Assembly (NCBI GenBank): GCA_965659945.1
Contig: CBFHYJ010000007.1
Coordinates: forward strand, 1 to 46,811
From: VMDJ01 sp965659945
Lineage (GTDB): Bacteria; Pseudomonadota; Gammaproteobacteria; Chromatiales; Chromatiaceae
Length of the DNA: 46,811 nucleotides
Direction of reading: 5' to 3'
A model generated the notes under the pieces. The model worked only from the letters and a program-made list of their open reading frames with translations, did not search any database and had not been told where the DNA came from. Position numbers and translations under genes: made by a program. Shown one piece after another: positions 43,954 to 46,811 of this stretch (its first letter is position 1; each line of letters begins with the position of its first letter).

Positions 43954-45228
43954 GTGTTTACCAACACCCAAATCAAAAACCTAAAGCCAAAAGCTAAGCC
44001 TTATCGCTTGTATGAAAAAAGTGCTGATCCCGGTTTCCATGTGCAAGTGTCAACCGGCGGCAAGGTTACCTTTGGAATGGCTTACACCATCAACAGTAAA
44101 AAGCGCTTCTACAATCTTGGCACCTACTCGTCCAAGTTTGGCTTAGCTGAGGCTAGAGATGCATGCCGAGCTGCACGCTCAGTTGTTGATCAAGGACTAG
44201 ACCCGCAGGTTGAGCACAAAAAACGTGCCCAACATCAAGAGCAAGAGCGTCAACAGCAGGAGTTGGATAAAAACGCGACCACAGTTAACGAGCTACTCGA
44301 TTACTACTTAACAACCCTTTCGAATGAGAACACGCTGAAAAATACTGAGCAGCAATTCGCCTCTGACGTTAGACCTTTAATCGGAAAAATAAAGGCTCGC
44401 GATTTAAACGATGACGATGTGGCACCAGTAATTGATGCCGTAATCAATCGTGGCGCTCAAACCTCCGCTAGAAACCTGTTTATCTCGCTCAACTCAGCTT
44501 TTAACAAAGCAAAGAAGAAGTCGGACTTCCACCTAAAAAAATGGGACAACCCGCTTCAATATATCGATAAGCCAAAAGCTGGCGATCCTACTGATAGAGC
44601 ACTTACAGCTGAACAGGTTAAAACTTACTGGCAAACGCTTAATAACTACACAGGCATGGACGAAAGCATCAAGGATGCCTTACGCATCATTCTACTTACT
44701 GGCCAACGTGTTCAAGAAATACTTGGACTGAGGTGGTCTGAAGTTGATCTTGATGAGCTTGTGATAGATATACCGGCAGAACGAATCAAAACTGGCAAAA
44801 AGACCCGCAGTGGGCACGTTATTCCAATTACTCCGATGGTCGCCGAGATACTGCAGAGACAGCCCAGACAAGGCAAAGCTGTTTTCCCTGGCCGCAAGGA
44901 TGGTGATACACCTTACAACTGGCAGTCAGCTACAACGGCAGTAGCTCGCATGCTTAAAGCGGTTGATGATTTCCCCAAGTTCAGCCCCAGAGACACTCGC
45001 AGCACCGTAAAAACTCATATGGCACGCATAAAGGTTATGAAAGAAATACGAGATCGAATTCAGAACCATGCACTGCATGATGTCGCTACTAAACACTATG
45101 ACCGCTACGACTACCTAGATGAGAAGCGTCATGGCTTAGAGCTTTGGCAAAATGAACTACAACGAATAATCGGTCTTAACATTACCAACAACGTAGCAAT
45201 ACTCAATAAAGGAGAAAAAAATGCCTAG
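43954..45228 (+). CDS. int: P4-type tyrosine integrase
   Basis: This site-specific recombinase catalyses insertion and excision at the tRNA-Arg att site. An N-terminal arm-binding domain of DUF4102 type (IKNLKPKAKPYRLYEKSADP, KRFYNLGTYSSKFGLAEARD) is followed by a core-binding domain and the catalytic domain. Catalytic residues are Arg in LTGQRVQEILGLRWSEVDLD, a second Arg in SPRDTRSTVKT, His in HALHDVATKHY and the nucleophile Tyr in that same block (KHYDRYDY). The box II His is replaced by Arg (PRDTR rather than PHDLR). Length is 424 residues. The start is GTG 43954 with GGGGAAG upstream. Confidence 0.92.
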   Translation: MFTNTQIKNLKPKAKPYRLYEKSADPGFHVQVSTGGKVTFGMAYTINSKKRFYNLGTYSSKFGLAEARDACRAARSVVDQGLDPQVEHKKRAQHQEQERQQQELDKNATTVNELLDYYLTTLSNENTLKNTEQQFASDVRPLIGKIKARDLNDDDVAPVIDAVINRGAQTSARNLFISLNSAFNKAKKKSDFHLKKWDNPLQYIDKPKAGDPTDRALTAEQVKTYWQTLNNYTGMDESIKDALRIILLTGQRVQEILGLRWSEVDLDELVIDIPAERIKTGKKTRSGHVIPITPMVAEILQRQPRQGKAVFPGRKDGDTPYNWQSATTAVARMLKAVDDFPKFSPRDTRSTVKTHMARIKVMKEIRDRIQNHALHDVATKHYDRYDYLDEKRHGLELWQNELQRIIGLNITNNVAILNKGEKNA

Positions 45229-45520
45229 AGGTGGGAAACGAGTCAAAGCTGGCCGTAAAACTAAGTACAACTACAAACACCGTCTTGCCATCGCAAATGA
45301 AGTTGCCGACTTAATACAGCAAGGTAAAGCTAAAAACAAAATTGATGCCATACGACAACTAATTAAATGTGGAAAAATAGACAATCCCTCCGAAGAAATT
45401 AAGCGCTACCTAACACCAAAGTTTTTCGATAAAAAATCTATGAACATCCTAATAAAGCATGAGCGCGCTGGGATCTTATCTGCATTACCAAAATTAACTC
45501 GGCCAGAATCGAAGGTTTGA
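45221..45520 (+). CDS. Small basic protein overlapping the integrase gene (99 aa)
   Basis: This frame starts inside the last codons of int (eight-base overlap) with AAAGGAG upstream, so translation is likely coupled to the integrase. The N-terminus MPRGGKRVKAGRKTKYNYKH is strongly basic. A helical central region (AIANEVADLIQQGKAKNKID) follows. The product is predicted soluble. I do not recognise the family; the basic head suits DNA binding, and small accessory proteins of this kind are frequent next to P4-like integrases. The stop lies inside the first of two 18-bp direct repeats. Confidence 0.7.
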   Translation: MPRGGKRVKAGRKTKYNYKHRLAIANEVADLIQQGKAKNKIDAIRQLIKCGKIDNPSEEIKRYLTPKFFDKKSMNILIKHERAGILSALPKLTRPESKV

Positions 45521-45553
45521 TTTCTGCAACTGGCCGTTTGATTTCTGCAACTG
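45515..45553 (+). repeat. Two 18-bp direct repeats, period 21 bp
   Basis: GTTTGATTTCTGCAACTG occurs at 45515-45532 and again, identical, at 45536-45553, separated by GCC. The 21-bp period is two helical turns, so a protein could bind both copies on one face of the DNA. They lie 60 bp before the AlpA/Xis-like gene. Confidence 0.85.
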
Positions 45554-45613
45554 AATCGCTGAATTATTTGTGGTGCCATAAAGCCTCCATCAAGACCAAC
45601 GGAGGCACAGCAA

Positions 45614-45835
45614 GTGCAGAACAACCCAAAAATCGCCACAAATGGATTTGTACGCTTAAATCATCTATTGAAGATATTTCCAATAAGTCGCTCGACTTGG
45701 TGGGCTGGCGTTAAAACGGGGCGATTCCCAAAGCCTGTAAAGATTAGTTCTAACATTACCGCATGGCGCATCGAAGACATTAACTCTCTTCTCGCAGAGC
45801 TTGAGCAGAAACGACAAGGCAACGAGCTCTCATAA
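45614..45835 (+). CDS. AlpA/Xis-like winged-helix regulator
   Basis: The protein is 73 residues and resembles AlpA-family regulators of P4-like elements, which control integrase and act as excisionase-like factors. The core is GFVRLNHLLKIFPISRSTWW, then GRFPKPVKISSNITAWRIED, which is the usual helix-turn-wing of MerR/AlpA proteins. The start is GTG 45614 with GGAGG eight bases upstream. Its stop TAA overlaps the ATG of the primase gene by one base (TAATG). The 18-bp direct repeats upstream may be its operator. Confidence 0.85.
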   Translation: MQNNPKIATNGFVRLNHLLKIFPISRSTWWAGVKTGRFPKPVKISSNITAWRIEDINSLLAELEQKRQGNELS

Positions 45836-46811
45836 TGAACTGCAGTGATTTCAGCGAAGACTTTCAGTTACACCTTGACGCACTGGACCCAAATCCCAAT
45901 GCGATCTTTACAATCGAAACCTATACCGATATCGATAAAGAAAATGGTGAAGAAAAGCCAGACCCTGACCCACTGCAGCGCGTATATCGAGGTTTAACGA
46001 AAGAGCAGGTTGTAAATCTAGTTCCTACGCTGCGAGAACTGAATGAAAAAGGTGCCGGAGTATTCATTGCGGTAAATCAGTTTAATAACCGTCGAAGGAA
46101 GAAAGATATAAGTCGCATACGCGCCGTTCACGCAGACTTCGATGATGCCACCCCTGTCGATCTGGCCACCCTTTATAAAAAAGCCACACCCAGTATGGTT
46201 GTAAAAAGCAGCCCAGATAAATGTCATTACTACTATGTCGTCAATGACGACACTTTAACCACAGAACAGGCAGTGTCCATCAATCGAATGTTTGTCTCTG
46301 AGTTTTGTGCCGATAAAGCTGCCACTGATATCACTCGCTTGTTACGCCTGACAGGTTTTAAGCACAACAAAAAAAGAACTTCTGGCCAAACACCAATCGT
46401 TCAGATTTGTACTACTGGGGTTACTTACTCATCCTCACAGTTGATAAAGATTTTTAGCGGCAATCAACAACCAACGGTTTCAAATCACGTTTGTACAATA
46501 AAGCCAAACGAAACGGTCACAAGCCGAATGGACACGGTCGTTTTAACAGATATTGCAGAGGAGGCAAAACGACTGAAGCCTGAAGCCTTGATCAGGCCAT
46601 TAACGACAGATAAATATAAAAGCGAAAGTGAAGCTGATCTTGCCGCCTGTGGAAAAATTGCCCGCATCTGCCTAGAACGCGGAATACCCAAGGAGGAACT
46701 AACCACATGGGTTCAGCAAGCTTTTGAAATAACTGATGGCGGGCAGCGTTCCAAATGGCAAGAACGTGAAGATTACCGCGAGCTAACGATCAATAAAGCA
46801 GTTGAAGGTCT
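45835..46811 (+). CDS. RepB-family replication primase of the element (runs off window)
   Basis: The 325 visible codons start MNCSDFSEDFQLHLDALDPN and have no stop before the window edge. The block IRAVHADFDDATPVDLATLY holds the acidic DxD-like pair expected of an archaeo-eukaryotic-type primase active site. SPDKCHYYYVVND and DITRLLRLTGFKHNKK hold the later conserved His and Arg positions of the RepB primase family. The C-terminal part (ACGKIARICLERGIPKEELT) is helical. ATG 45835 overlaps the AlpA stop, so the genes are coupled. The protein suggests that the element can start its own replication after excision, as P4-like satellites do. Confidence 0.75.
   Translation, partial: MNCSDFSEDFQLHLDALDPNPNAIFTIETYTDIDKENGEEKPDPDPLQRVYRGLTKEQVVNLVPTLRELNEKGAGVFIAVNQFNNRRRKKDISRIRAVHADFDDATPVDLATLYKKATPSMVVKSSPDKCHYYYVVNDDTLTTEQAVSINRMFVSEFCADKAATDITRLLRLTGFKHNKKRTSGQTPIVQICTTGVTYSSSQLIKIFSGNQQPTVSNHVCTIKPNETVTSRMDTVVLTDIAEEAKRLKPEALIRPLTTDKYKSESEADLAACGKIARICLERGIPKEELTTWVQQAFEITDGGQRSKWQEREDYRELTINKAVEG

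Noticed and set aside
45406..45639. Minus-strand open frame containing repeated CRNQT words
   Set aside because: The peptide repeats are only the translation of the 18-bp DNA repeats in the antisense direction; no ribosome site supports the frame.

Overview
The window looks like the chromosome of a marine gammaproteobacterium. The evidence is a gammaproteobacterial gene order (fmdB-aspS-ruvC), class I gshA, pbpG, prc, type II NADH dehydrogenase, an H-NOX two-component cluster, and the proteobacterial dedicated sortase system known mainly from marine Gammaproteobacteria. By eye the base composition is moderate, and I cannot name the genus. Housekeeping genes are tightly packed, mostly on the minus strand. 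No intact tRNA, rRNA or CRISPR array is visible.

Positions 1-26690 look like core chromosome. In order they hold: ruvC (cut by the window edge), aspS, a frameshifted fmdB-like gene, an SDR/MFS convergent pair, gshA and pbpG diverging, then a minus-strand run of SUMF1-like gene, dgt, mazG, Nudix and prc (nucleotide-pool cleaning plus periplasmic protease). Next come yjdM, metA with a P-loop ATPase, and rluA. An NO-sensing cluster follows: H-NOX, a hybrid histidine kinase, a stand-alone receiver and an HD-GYP c-di-GMP phosphodiesterase. After it lie a DUF2237 gene, pyrC, ndh and several small unknown genes, ending with a YeeN-type YebC-family gene. The hybrid kinase is broken by an 8-bp tandem duplication and by an in-frame TAA, so as written the NO circuit lacks its central phosphodonor.

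Positions 26711-43797 form a 17-kb block bounded by two 80-bp direct repeats. Each repeat holds the 3' half of a tRNA-Arg(ACG) gene and its terminator. The block carries a complete urea uptake and breakdown operon, urtABCDE, a small membrane protein gene and ureDABCEFG, behind a near-perfect sigma-54 promoter. It also carries the dedicated sortase system: sensor kinase, response regulator (with a premature TAA at codon 18), VIT/vWA target protein with an unusual LAQTA sorting motif, sortase, and a previously unlisted 50-codon reading frame.

From 43798 to the right edge a second element begins. It has a P4-type tyrosine integrase next to the tRNA fragment, with candidate arm-type sites, an overlapping basic small gene, paired 18-bp direct repeats, an AlpA/Xis-like regulator and a RepB-family primase cut by the window end. 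This layout suggests a satellite-like integrated element stacked in tandem with the urea/sortase island at one tRNA-Arg locus. The intact tRNA is expected to the right of this window.
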